From contig JAUIRK010000993.1 of NCBI GenBank assembly GCA_030549495.1, positions 1,409,501 through 1,473,500 of the forward strand: a stretch of DNA of 64,000 nucleotides. Direction: 5' to 3'. This DNA is from Nectonema munidae. Lineage: Eukaryota > Nematomorpha > Nectonematoida > Nectonematidae. The notes below the pieces were generated by a model. The model did not search any database, had not been told where the DNA came from, and saw only the letters and a program-made list of their open reading frames with translations. Positions 50,072 to 62,465 of this stretch are shown here, piece by piece. Every line of letters begins with the position of its first letter. Position 1 is the first letter of the stretch. A program made the position numbers and the translations under genes.

Positions 50072-53000
50072 TCAACAACTCTGTGTAACATTCTGACTTT
50101 TGTTTAAAGAATTGCTGCCAACTTTGATGACCATTTTCATTCCAAGCATTTCGTGAAATAGAGCGTGACAGTGGAATAACCAGAATCCTAGATTATGTTC
50201 AATACAAATTCAATTATTATTCTACATCAGTAAATCATATGTGTGTGAAGAAAATAGCACCTGGATTGTCAGCCACAAACTCAATGATGGCAAAACCTTT
50301 ATCCGGAATAACAACCGTATCCTTTTTGACAAAGCCCTCTTTTTGACATAACTCATGGTAGAAGCGTGTGAATTGCTTTTTAACTTGGGTGAATCTTACA
50401 TCATGAACTGAGACACGGAAAGGAAGTTCTTCTAGAAGTCCTTGGTGCAAGACGTGAAAAATGTTTCCATGAAGGTGGAAGGAGTGGAAATCGTTGGGAT
50501 CACCCAGGCCTTGAGAAACGAAAAAATAAGTATCACAAATTTTATTTATAATTTTTATAAACTACATGCGAACCTAGGAAAATTTTCTCTTTGAAACACA
50601 TGTTCTTAATCTGAGGTTCGCAGAACCGTTGATAAGATGTTTGATTAAAATTTTATCTATCCAATTATTTTTTAGAATAATATTTTCTCTTTCTGCATTA
50701 TCGAATTTAGATTCACAGCATGGTATATTATTCGTCACATTTTTTTTGAATAAACAATATCACAGCTTAAATCCTTCCAAATTTGTGAATTTTTATGTCT
50801 TAATTTTCTTTTATAATATTTTGAATTTGATTAAATATTAATTACAGGGAAGAATCCAGACGCTGTTACTCCTCAAACAGAAGATGATGAAAAAAGTTGA
50901 GATATAATTAGTTTCGTTTTTGATTGGAGAAGTGTGTGTACAGTTCGCATTCGCCTATGAAACTATTTCTAGAATCTGTATATTTTCCGCCAATCATATT
51001 CCCGTATTAATACGATTGACACACGATAGATTCTCACTCATAAAGAAGCTAATTATGATAAAAAGTGGTGCGAAGCCATGAAAAAACATTAAAAATATTT
51101 TTTAAGTTTGTGTTCAAAGTTTCCATTATAATTTGTGAGGTGTCTATGAATGCAAAAGGTTAAGAAATGCTTCCTTAGACGAAAGAATCGTGAAAACGGG
51201 AAACATCAACTCTAAAATTTACTCGACACCTTGGAGCCAATGTTTTACATACACAAATTTTATCCAGCAAATATATTTTTAGAAAAGAACGCTCTATATT
51301 TACGCAAAGGCAAACATCTTGTTCGAATATAGAATGGGTTTTTCATCATAGTTTGAAGCGCAAATCTTTCTATATGTAGGTAGATATAAAATATTTAGTG
51401 AGGTGCAAAATATAAACATTAAATACAGAACAAGACGCGCTCAAAGCACTTAAATAATGTTTTGAGCATTGTAGAATGCTTCTATTCATAGAAGTCTAAC
51501 ATTAAATAAAGATGTATCCGATGTGAAATTTGGTTGTATCCGCGCATGCGAATATCAAATTTGACATCTAAGCTTAAGCGGGCGCGGATGTCGGAATTAA
51601 TTGTTTTCCCCGATATCATAATTCCTATTCTAAGCATTAACAAATTTTATACTTCTTAAAAATTCAGAGAGAAGATGTCAATGTGTATGTGTAGCCATAA
51701 AGAAATTCTTACGATACAAATTTTGGAAAAAGTAAAAATTGAAAAACCTTTGCGGTATATAGAAAAAAGAAAAATGTTTGTAAAATTGAGGATGCAGAGC
51801 TTATTGGTGATGTTGAAAGTTAAATGATCCACTAATGAGGATGCTAAGTAAGAGAATGTAAACTTTTTGCGGATATCCGATACATCTATGCATTAATATT
51901 AATCTTTAAATTATTTTTATGGTCATGAAGGGAGAGTGCTGTGTTCGAAATTTAAAAAAATTCTTACCCCTTGTTTAATTCCGTATTTTATTTTTATACT
52001 TCTTGAAGAAAAAGCTATTCTCTCCAGAGATGTATCGGATATTCGCCTCCACATATGAGAATCATCCGTAAAAATGTTTACATCCGTTTTACATCCTCAT
52101 AAGCGGATTTTTTTCATGTTAACATCCGCTTCCACAATTTAAAATCTTTACATTATAGCTACTTTTCTAATTTTTACATTAAAGCTACTTTTCTCGATTC
52201 CAGATTCAAAAGTAAATTGTTCACCAATTTTGAAAAATCTAATAAAGTAAAAACTTTCCTATTGAATGATGAGAATAAGATTGATAGATAATAGTAGCAT
52301 AGAAGTAAAAAGCTGCATAAATGAAGAAAAGTGCTAATGAAGTTAATACCTCTTCGAATGAAGCTATGGACTCTATTCTAAACTCTAGTAATGAAGTAGG
52401 AAACGAGAAAGAAAATGAAGATATTGAAGCTTTTAATGAAGAAATAACGAAGTATCAAAAAGAAAAAAGAATTGATTCATATAATTGCTTAGATATATTT
52501 TGCTTAGATTGGTGGAAAACTGAAAAAGAAGAATTTTTATTTTTATCAAAAATTGCATGTCCTCCTAGCACAAATCCTTACCTGTCCTCCTAGCACTGTT
52601 CAAAGCGAGCAGCTCTTTAGCAGCGCCGGAAACAAAGCTTATTCTGACAAAAGAAAGAGATTAGTAGGGGAAAAGTAGAAAAACTGTTATTTCTTAAAAA
52701 AAATGTACTGGTAATTAATTATTTATTATTTTGAATAAATTTTTCTAATTATTCTGATTTAGCTTTTTTTACATTGGTGGATTAAAAAACAGTAAAAATG
52801 GATTAAAATAGTGAGATACTGTAAAATATAAAACATAATTTTTTAAAAATATTTTTATATCCGCATCCGTATAAAAATTTATTTTGGATATTTGCATCCG
52901 CATCCGCTAGGATGTAAAAAATTCACATCCGATACATCTCTCATTTTCTTTTCATAAAAGCATTAGTAGTGCTACATAAAAGTAACTCTGCCTTTTTCGA

Positions 53001-56000
53001 CATGCTCTTGATGTGGTTTATCGTTTTGAAAGTGTTGCAATTCATACCAAAGTCAACGATGATAAAGACAACTTTGGCCATTAAAGGATACTCTATCAGG
53101 TGCAGGCACTCTCTTACTTTCGCCAATTCTTGGTCTTGCTTTTGAGAACAAATTTGGTGATTAGGAACATCTTGGAAATTTGTCATGAGATTAATTTTTG
53201 AATCGTGATGAAAGAGGATATTGTTTATTTTGTGATCTTTGTCAATATCCAGGATGAACAAATCTATATATGTTTTCTTATGTTTGAAACTTTGAATTTC
53301 TGCTTTTGAAACATGGGACTTCGTTATTACTCTGGATATTTCTTTGTAAATTGGAATTGATTGAGTTTTGTAGTTCCATCTTTTATCCTAAAATTTCGAA
53401 GTGTGCTCTACCACTGATAACTGCGAAATGCATAGAAATGAATAATAATGTGACTTACGATCGTTTTGAAAAAGATATCAAATCTAGGCGTGTCTACATC
53501 CACATACTCGAGTATGCTGTGCTGAACATTTGGGTAGCACTCATCAAATCCAAACCACTTCATCCAATAAAACTTCTTTCTGCTGCTTTGCTCACTTCCG
53601 CAATAAGTGATGATGACATCATATCTTAAAACAAATATCAATATTATCTAAGTTTGAAAGTTCAAATGAGAATAACAATAAATAATTAAGGTGCAAAAAA
53701 AGGTTTTTGAGTGTAATATGACAGAAGATAGACACTTAAAGCAAATTGAGCAATGATGGATGGCCAAAAGGAAAAGTTTCGCTTGGGTGGTCGGTCTACC
53801 AATATTACTTTGATGATTAATTTGTTTAAATGCTTGTATTTGGATATGATAAATAACAAATTAATGGATATAAATGATTTTCACTAAATATATACAATAT
53901 AATATATATATATAGATATCACTGGCGGATTTAAAGAGGGCGGAACCGGCGTACGCCCCCTCCCCCCCATTGCATTGCCAATTGCTTGAAAATTTTTCTT
54001 GATCTAATTCTTTTCGTAGAACTCAAATATTATGATGATTTAAGCAACTTGTTTTTTAGATTCAATCTTTCTCTAAAGTGAGAAGCCCTAAAAAGTTTTT
54101 TATGTTTCAATCGTAGTTAAGTGTGACTCTTATTGCTTTTATATTATCCAATTTTTATTGTAAATTTATTATTTAAACACATCAAGTTTTACCACATCAA
54201 TTCACTTCGCAGTTCAATGAATGAGGATCGTTTTAATGCTCTCGTTCTTCTTTTTGTTCACAGAGATGATATTCGATTGGATACTGACACCATTATTGTT
54301 ATGTATGCTAAAAAGTGTCCCAGAAGGATGAGGCTCCTTAATCCTCATAGTTCTCATTCTAGTTACTTTCTTATAATAAACTTATAATTTTATGATATAT
54401 TATTATGCTACTCTAAGTTTTATGATAAAAAGTCAATTTTCGCTTTTTATTAAACTATTACCCAAATAAGATAAAAATAGCTAAAAATTTTGGTAAGCTT
54501 CAAATTTGAGTTTTAGTTTAGTAAAATTTGCTTTCGGTGATTTTATCATTGGATGAATTTAACGTCCATCAAATTACTCGCTTCCATCCAAATTCTACAA
54601 ATAGTTTTAAACTGTCATTTTAAAAACAAATATAGTGAAGGAATATGCTTTATCATTGATGCTTCTAAGTTCTTCCGTAACTACCTCATTAGATTACTTA
54701 TTCTTTTTGATCAATTTTGCTTTGTATACTACACTTGATTTTTATCTACGTTCATAATTACATCTAAAACTTACATGGGTGAAAATCTACGTCCTATGAA
54801 CCATTTAGATCAGTGGATTCTTTCCATGTGACCCTTGCCCCATTTTGAAATTTGAAAGATTTTATTAAAATTCATTCTTGCTAAACATTCACCTCCAAAA
54901 TTTAAAATTTTTGCCAAATTTTAAAAACAATGGAAAGTCTCTTTTTCAAAACTATTAACAGGAATGCTAAAAATCATCCAAAGTAACCGTGGATAATTAA
55001 AATTTTACATTTTTCCAAGTAGTGAGGAAAGATTATGGCCAGTTTTTTTAAATTTAATCCAAGAGAATTTTAGTTTCGGGCTGCTAAGCCTGTCGAACGC
55101 TTCAATACCGCTCACAACGGAAATCTATTGCTTCCTCTGCTTTAAGAGATGGGGGAGAAGGCCTTGTAAAAGGGTAAAAGTGACTTGGTTACCTTTCACC
55201 GGGTGTTAGGGTTATTTCTTCAACGTCAAGAGGAGCCACGCTATTGCCATCTACAGCTGTTATGCGCATGCAGTGATCAGGAATCATGAGAAGAACTCGA
55301 GAACTCTGAAACAAATTTCCAATGATGCGTAGCTTTATCCTACTCTTCTTATCGACTTGAAAGAAGGCGTATTTATTTCTTGCTTCTTCCAAACTCACTG
55401 CCGCTGAAGAATCCAAATTCCACGAATTTCCATATGCGCCATTAATCACAAATGGCAAGCCCTCCATGCCATGCTCGTCGATATCGTGAATGTGAGTGCT
55501 TTCATTGCTTTTACTCAACAGCTCATGATCCTCTTCGTGGTTTGGAACTTTGGCCGGCAACCACTCAGACACAAACACCACGTGTTCTATCTCCCCTCTG
55601 CGTTTTTCATGACGGCCTCTTCTGTCTTTGATGATGAGTGCGCCAGCCATCCCGTTGATACGCTGCATTCCGACGTGCGAGTGCCAGAAGTGAGTCCCTG
55701 GATATGACGCTTTGAATTTGTACGTCATGCGACACCCAGACTTCACAGGAACTTGTGTGACCCATGGAACCCCATCAAATCCTTGCGCGTCTTCCATCTT
55801 GCATCCATGGCAGTGAAAAGTGCTTTCTTCTTGCAGGCGATTGTGGAAGCTTATCTCAATGATATCGTTTGTACACGCCTTTTTCAAATATAAAATACAT
55901 TCAGGCATGTCAAACTCGGCGTCCCATGAGGGCAAAAGGAGTGAGTTTGTGTTCTCATGAGGGCCGCACTCCTACAATTATATTTAAAGTTGTTCAATAA

Positions 56001-59000
56001 AAATTATTGCAGAATATTTTACTTTTAACTTAGAAACATGTAATGGTTTGATTATATTCAAAAATGCGAGTACAAAGTCATGTATAGTTAAACAAAATTA
56101 TTTAATTAAAAATTAGCAAGGATATAAATCTGTTCTTTATTTTAATATAAAAAAAGTTTATAAGGCAACATGCATGGCCCACATGTATTTGAATGAACTA
56201 CAGATGAAATACACATAAATTACAATAGTTCAAAATAAACATTTATTATTAATTATTCAAATACTTTACATGTTCTTGTCCCGAGGCTTGACACCTCTTG
56301 TTATTGACAATCTTTGCTATGTCTGGCTGAAATTTTTGTGCAGTGCGAACTTTTATAAGAGATGATAAGTGAAAATCAGTCAACCTAGTTCTCTGAGAAG
56401 TCTAAATCTACACTTATACATAAAATTATAATTAATAATACTGTAATCTGTGTGGCCCGCAAATCTGCTTGTAATGGGCCGCATGCAGCCCGCGGGCCGC
56501 ATTAGACTGTGCTACGTCTATTTCCGCAAAAACTCTTCGATAGTGTTACCTATTTTTTCGTTAAAAATGCTAATGCTACTTTACAATATATCATTGCTAA
56601 ATTTTTCCTGTGAAAAGTTGACCCTTATCTCGTCTTAGACGTCTTAACATTTTGATTAGACACAACACACGTATCCCAAAATAATAAGAGTGTGTAAGAA
56701 TTGCAGTTAAGTGGCGTAGCTATTGCGAAAGCGAGAATAATAGCTGCTTTTACTTAACACATTTTTCAGAGTTGATGTCTTTCTAGTTTAAAAAAAATTA
56801 TATTTTCAATTTATCAGATCTGAGTATTAAATGTCTTTCTTTTTTGAATAAACTTTCTACATTTTTTTTGTTTCATATTTTCTATATTGCTTGTAATTAT
56901 TTTGTATTAATTAAAAAATGAAAAAAAAACTCTTGAATTTTAATTAAAACACAAAATGTGCAGTTTTATAATTAGTTAAGTCGGGAAGAGTGTTGTCACT
57001 TTTTTGCCTTATTCTACAAAGTTGGTTTTAAAATGATTTTTGGTAGCTCTAAATGGATGTTGCAGAAATTTAGGGAAGAGGAAAGGTTTGTCAAAATTTT
57101 AGTCTACCAAACATAGCTTTTTAGAAATGCCAAAAAACTTATAGTACGATTATATGGAGCAATTGACACATGTGCCCATATGGATCGACCAAAGGTGGGG
57201 GAGGGGGCACTACAGAAAATTATATTGCAAATAATTGAAGAAGTTATAGATTAATTTGCAAACCAAAAAAAGAAAAGAAGAAGCTTTATTTTACTTTTGA
57301 AGTTTGTTAAAAAAAGTAAATTTTCCTCAATGGTTGTTAGGGTGTACCTCTCAGCTTGACAGTTCAAGGTCAGGGTTTCGATTATCCAAAGCTTCCGACA
57401 CTTAAAAACAAAATGACAAAACTGTGATTAACAATCTTCAAGCATAATGCGAGCATTACGGCTGAAAAAGCTTTGATATCCAACCGACCAATCAACATAC
57501 AAAAAATATTATAAACATATAGTCGAACCTGTAAGAGAGCACTAAAAGAATAATCAAAAGTGTTCTTTATGAACAGCTGGTCACTTAATTAAGGTTTAAT
57601 TAGCTGAATGAGAATTAATAGTAAAAATGCAAACTACTTACTGACCCACAAAAAATGACCCACAATCAAAAAAATCGTGATTGAGAGATTGGCATAGTGA
57701 GTGATGATTTGTCTTGCAAAGAATAGGAAATGTGATATCAATTGAACATTGGAAGCAGTGTGGACATATGATTTTTTTTCCAGCGCCATTTTGTTGAAAT
57801 TATGTTATCACCGCAAAATGCCTCACGAAATTTTCACTCCAAAAATAAAAATCAAAAAAAACAAAAGAAAAATTGAAAATTTGAATATAAAATGGCCATT
57901 TATCTAAAATAAAACTTAATTTCAGTTGAAAAAATGAGGTAAACCTTTGTTAATAGAAAAATTGAATTTGAAAGTGTGGGTCAGAAAGTAGTTAGACGGA
58001 TAGTTCGGTTGTTAAAGGAGGGTTGACATTTTTGTTGTTTTTTTATTATCTCGGAATTTTCGAAAAAATGATATCGCGCTGTTAATTTAATTCTAAATCC
58101 GACCTTGAAACGTAATATCAATTAGGATTTTTATGCAATAGTACAAAAATGTATTTTTGTAATTTTTTTTATAAATATTGAAAACACAAGAAATAATGTC
58201 AATTTATAAATTGCAAAATCAAACATCATAAAAAAAACACTAAAATTTATAATGAAACAAAAAAAATTTGTAATCCAATTCTTTAAATTTTCTTTATATT
58301 TGATTGGATATCTAAGTGTTTGAAGTCCATATGTTTTTAACGAATATGTATGTATTTTGGACATTTACAGGGCCATATACCATTTTCACTTCTGCCCTTC
58401 TTTTTGCGGGCGCACTCGTATCTCCACCACGCTCAACTAAATGGTGTGTCAAGATTTTTCAATGCTTAGAACTAATATTTTACCCTCACACGTTCGAATC
58501 TTCTAGAATATACTCTTTCTTCCTTTTCTGATTGAAAATGGAAGTTTAATACTTAAAAGTATAGCTAGAAATTAGTGCCAAATACTGCTTTGATTAAATT
58601 TTTCATTCAGAATTGTAGTTAGATGGAATTTTTCATGTAAAAGTATACTTTTTGCAGTATACGCGGAAGTCTTTACATAATAAGCATACTTATGTCTTCT
58701 CAAGGTAATGTTATTTGATTACCTTTTAATGCTATACTTACTACAAAATCGAATAACTTAGCTTTATGGATGAGAGTTATCGAGAACTAAAACTTTATAA
58801 ACATAATTATAACAAATATAAAATACTGTAAAAAACTGGACACTTTATTGCTGATTTTGCTGACTAGTTTCGTAGTATAAACTCCTTTTTCAAAGCAAAT
58901 ATATAAATGATATAAATTTTTTTAATTTTTTTTAATATTTATGTCCATTTTTTTTATCATTTATATATTTGCTTTGAAATTATTTCACCTCAATGGGCAT

Positions 59001-59673
59001 ATCTGTCAAAGATATTGTTTCTTATTTTAAAGATTTATCGGATATCCACATCCGCAGATGCGAATTATCCGCAAAAATTTTTACATACCCTTAACATTCT
59101 CATCCGCGGATCATTTAAGTTTCAACATCGGAAATAGCATCTACATTCGTAATTTTCAAACATTTCTCTTTTTTTCTATATACCGCAAAGTTTTTTTTCC
59201 AAATTTTCCAATTTTTACTTTATCCAAAATTTTTATGATAAGTACGTCTTTATGATAACACATATACATTGACATTCTTCTCTCTAAATTTTTAAGAATT
59301 ACAAAACTTGCCTTTGCTTAGAATAGTTATTGTGATATCCGCATCCGCTAGGATGTCAAGTTTGATATAAAAAATTTATAGATTCGGTTTTTTATGGATT
59401 TGATTTGTTCAATTAAACATGATTGAAGTAAAGTTTTCCGAGTTATCATTGAATCAATAAATCAAAGAAGGAAAAAGCTTACAAAAATGGTGGGACCTGG
59501 GAGCATTGAGTTGACCACATCCACTTTCCTTGAGATGGGACTGCAAAGCGTCTTAAATCTTTCTGGTTCAGAAGAAGAGCAGTTGGTTAAAGTGACTTTT
59601 TCTTCCACAAAGAAATCATATTTGCATGTTCTAGCGACTCCATTCAAGCATATTTTGCACGCACTATCAAAGC
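50072..59673 (-). CDS. Laccase-type multicopper oxidase B (six exons visible, 5' end missing)
   Basis: Paralogue of oxidase A on the opposite strand, tail to tail. Exons (minus): 59483-59673, 55193-55878, 53459-53624, 53048-53387, 50261-50509 and 50072-50187. They have the same lengths as in A except exon 2 (+15) and exon 3 (+6), with identical phases; 581 residues are readable without a stop. Motifs: SMLPGPTIF, FHCHG, HFWHSHVGMQR, HSFHLHG and HCHALFHEMLGM, so all copper ligands are kept. By eye, exon 4 differs at 9 of 113 residues and exon 5 at roughly a third. Intron 5 is 73 bases against 1955 in A. Introns 1, 2 and 4 hold hAT pieces, MITEs and a SINE. The first coding exon should lie beyond 59673 but was not found. 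Likely a second active gene; expression is unknown. Confidence 0.9.
51508..51888. mobile_element. GAGATGTAT-family MITE in oxidase B intron 4
   Basis: AAGATGTATCCGATGTG at the left and GGATATCCGATACATCT at the right are inverted. The interior resembles 40440-40815 (GATGTTGAAA, TTAAATGATCC). Confidence 0.6.
52025..52941 (+). mobile_element. hAT element with C-terminal transposase remnant, in oxidase B intron 4
   Basis: Ends CAGAGATGTATCGGAT and ATCCGATACATCTCT are inverted. Between them, 52321-52590 and the following bases read WWKTEKEEF, then QSEQLFSSAGNKAYSDKRKR and VEKLLFLKKNV in shifted frames: the hAT C-terminal dimerisation domain. The rest of the transposase is missing. It shares its ends with the small MITEs at 40440, 51508 and 59035, so this is a plausible source family for them. 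Confidence 0.75.
53935..54536 (+). mobile_element. hAT element remnant with transposase C-terminal domain, in oxidase B intron 2
   Basis: Starts CACTGGCGGATTTAAAG with GCGTACGCCC. At 54181-54360 it encodes SSMNEDRFNALVLLFVHRDD and MYAKKCPRRMRLLN, a hAT dimerisation end. Inverted relative of 10617-11215 with the same internal gap. Absent from oxidase A intron 2. Confidence 0.72.
56450..56512. repeat. GC-rich hAT-like fragment
   Basis: GTGGCCCGCAAATC and GCCCGCGGGCCGCATTAG resemble the GGCCCGC-rich ends of non-autonomous hAT elements. No pair of ends or target repeat was found. Lies in oxidase B intron 1. Confidence 0.35.
57327..57500 (+). repeat. tRNA-derived SINE (family 1) in oxidase B intron 1
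   Basis: CTCAATGGTTGTTAGGGTG (A box) and GGTTTCGATTATCC (diverged B box) are spaced as in a tRNA head. The body AATGCGAGCATTACGGCTGA matches 26480-26640. Confidence 0.65.
59035..59360. mobile_element. GAGATGTAT-family MITE, ends worn, in oxidase B intron 1
   Basis: TATCGGATATCCACATCCGC at the left and GATATCCGCATCCGC at the right are family words; the interior matches 40440-40815 in inverted order (GGATCATTTAAGTTTCAACA). The outer ends are eroded. Confidence 0.55.
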
Positions 59674-61984
59674 CTTAAAATTCAACGCTCTTTTTGTATT
59701 GAATAATTTTAATGGCGGATATAGGTCAAGCTGGAGGGAGTTAGGCGATGGGGCGATCGAACCCTCTCCCGCTAATTTTTCAGCATATCAGTGAATAGTT
59801 CAATCAAAATACGTTTCATTTTCTTAAAAAAGACTTTTATTAAAGATTGATTGATATGAGTAAGTATTTCTTATTTAATATGATAAATACCCTAGCGCAG
59901 GGGTCAACAAACTATAGCCTGTTAGTCAGATTCGGCCAGCGAAGTAAGTTTATTCAGCTCGCAAGCTAAATTTTGATTTGGACATAGGTCTTGTTCATTT
60001 CCACATTTTATGTGTCAAAAAATACATTTGTGTGATACTTCATGATTTCCAATTAAAAATCAAAATTTTTTTTATTGATATCTCATTACTGAAATTCTTA
60101 AAGTACATGTGCTTTAACTACTTTAACTACATGTGCTGCATTCTTTTTTGGTAAAAATGTCTGCTTTACGTATAAAAATGTCTGCCCCCCCCCAAGTTCT
60201 TTGACTGCCCCTCCAACTTCTATTTTCTGGCTACGCCACTGGTCGCATCCATGGGCAGAACATCGAAATAACTTCATGCAACGAATAAACACATCCACTA
60301 ATTTCATGATAAACGAGCGAAGATGTTAAAATTCTTTTAATTAAAAGACAGAGTACACGGAAAACACGTGTCATATAAAATAGCAAAAAGTAGGATATGT
60401 TTAATTCTCACAAATGCAATATTGAGAATACTCGTTCTTTTGTTTAACTTATTTTTCAATTATGAGATTTATATATTGTTCTCACTCTTACGTCTATTAT
60501 GCAATCAATCAACTGAAATGATTAAGTTGAAGACAAAATCTATAAATATGTTATCTGTAAATATGATGATGAGATGGATATAGGGTTCCCAGATTTTTAC
60601 ACGATCAAACCGGGACAAAAACGCCATTGAAAAAGGTCGTGAACAAAACGTTGTATTCAGTAGTGTAGCGGAAAGTAAAAAATGAGGTAGCACAAAGGGC
60701 ATATTTTTTTCAAAAAAATAAAAATTTCTAATTTTCCAGAAACTTAAAAGTCAAAAAAAATTTCAACACTTCATCAATGCAGATAGATTTATATTTGATT
60801 CAAATTTTTAAGGGGAAAAATGGGGGGGGGCACCTAGCGTAAATCGGAGGTGAAGGGGACACTGAAACACAGGCCCTGCAAAAATTATGGAAAATACTTT
60901 GAAATTAAATGATGAGTTTTTATACATAAAAAGAGAAAAACAAATATTTTCAAACTCCTTTCTTTGACGTATATATAGGATTAGTGAATGAAAACGGATT
61001 ATTCTGAATGCAGGGATTGCTTTGCTAAGCGGCACGAAAACCGGGAGATCTGACAACCCTAGGTGGAAAGTGGTTATAAGAAATTTTTGGATAATGTGTA
61101 GAAGGAAAAAGAATGAATAACAAATAATTAAAGTATTGAATGTTAATTTACCTGGAGAACGTTGGTGGGTGGTGAGTCTTAGAAAAAGAAAAATTAAGTA
61201 AAAATTGAACATATCTAAAGGCGTAGCGACAACTGCTTCTCTTCTATCACTTTCGAGAGATCACAAAGTCTTTGCTAAATAAAATGAAGGAAATGAAATT
61301 CACAGCTAAAAATGATTCATAAATCAAGGGTAATAATGGAAGTTAAACAATTTAAAAAAATGTTATCAGAAGTCTTTCGACGAGTCAGTAATGTAGTCAG
61401 ATTTTCTTGATAAAGTATAATAATATCATTATTTTCAAAAGTTTCATAAAAAGGGATCACAGGTAGCATAAACAATTTGTGGATCAATATATAATTGATC
61501 CATAATGAGAAAAACACAAGAATGACTTTTGAAGGTCGGCATCAAAGGCCAAAAGAGCCGTTAGAAGATGCCAACCAGGTAATAAAATAATTCTACTAAA
61601 AACAAAACAAAAAAAAATATAAGGATACACAGTTGAGTATAAAGTTAATTAATAATGCTATATTATGCTATTTAAATTATATGAAATGAAAAAAGGTTAA
61701 GAGAAAAGCAAGTATGCACACATTGCTAATAATATCAGAAACAAGAACTGGTATTTTACAGAATACAAATTGTAGGAGTAAAGATAACTAGATAACAACC
61801 ACTTTTGGAATTTTAAAAGGTATGGGATCAAAAGGGAAGAGTGTTTCAGAATTGTTGAAAAAGCAAGATATCTTATAAGAGAAGGATTGCTTAGATTTCG
61901 TATATTTATAAAAAGGTAAGGACATTTAATGAACAAGTCGTAGGGAATTTCTGTCAACGGAAAGACAGAACAATGATTAAATGG
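59674..61984. other. Gene-poor stretch upstream of oxidase B
   Basis: CAGGGGTCAACAAACTA at about 59897 is a hAT-like end without a partner. G-runs lie at 60186 and 60823. Minus-strand frames (60098-60307, 60808-61212) partly cover repeat-like sequence and match nothing I know. The oxidase B start exon is expected in or beyond this region. Confidence 0.35.
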
Positions 61985-62465
61985 TATCTGGTCAATTCGT
62001 CCCGAGGCAATTCGTCCCGAGGCAATTCGTCCCGGACAATTCTTCAGCAAGACAATTTGTTCCAAAGTCATTTCGTTCTTGTTTGTGTGTTTCAGCAACA
62101 CAATTGGGCAAGTGATTAAAGTCTTTTTACTTGATCATAAAGAAGTATTGAATAACTAGAATACACAATTTTTTAAGATTTGTTTGATAGTGTAATTTTT
62201 TTCAAATTGTTTATTTTTGAGAGAGAGAGAGAGAGAAAGAAAGAAGGGATTGAGATAAGATTTACAATATGAATACTAAAAAAAGATAAGGGAGATAATG
62301 TTTATTTTTACATGACAACAAATATTTTAAATTAAAATATAATTAAGGTTATTTTAATAGATTAAAAAAAGTAAAACTGTTCAACAGCCTAGTATTTTTT
62401 TAATTGACCGAAGACGAATTGACAGAAGATTAATTGCTGTCGACGAATTGAACTAGCGCCGATTA
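61985..62465. mobile_element. Element bounded by inverted 15-bp tandem arrays
   Basis: At 61991-62080 six 15-base units of the type G(G/T)CAATTCGTCCCGA follow one another. At about 62401-62460 four units of the same family occur in inverted orientation (AATTGACCGAAGACG and relatives). The roughly 320 bases between are AT-rich and non-coding, with a (GA)n run at 62218-62240. The class is not known to me; a MITE or Helitron-like derivative is possible. Confidence 0.5.

Noticed and set aside
54133-54387. 84-residue plus frame that first looked like a host gene
   Set aside because: Its MNEDRFNAL and PRRMRL blocks are a hAT transposase C-terminus repeated at 10810-10995.
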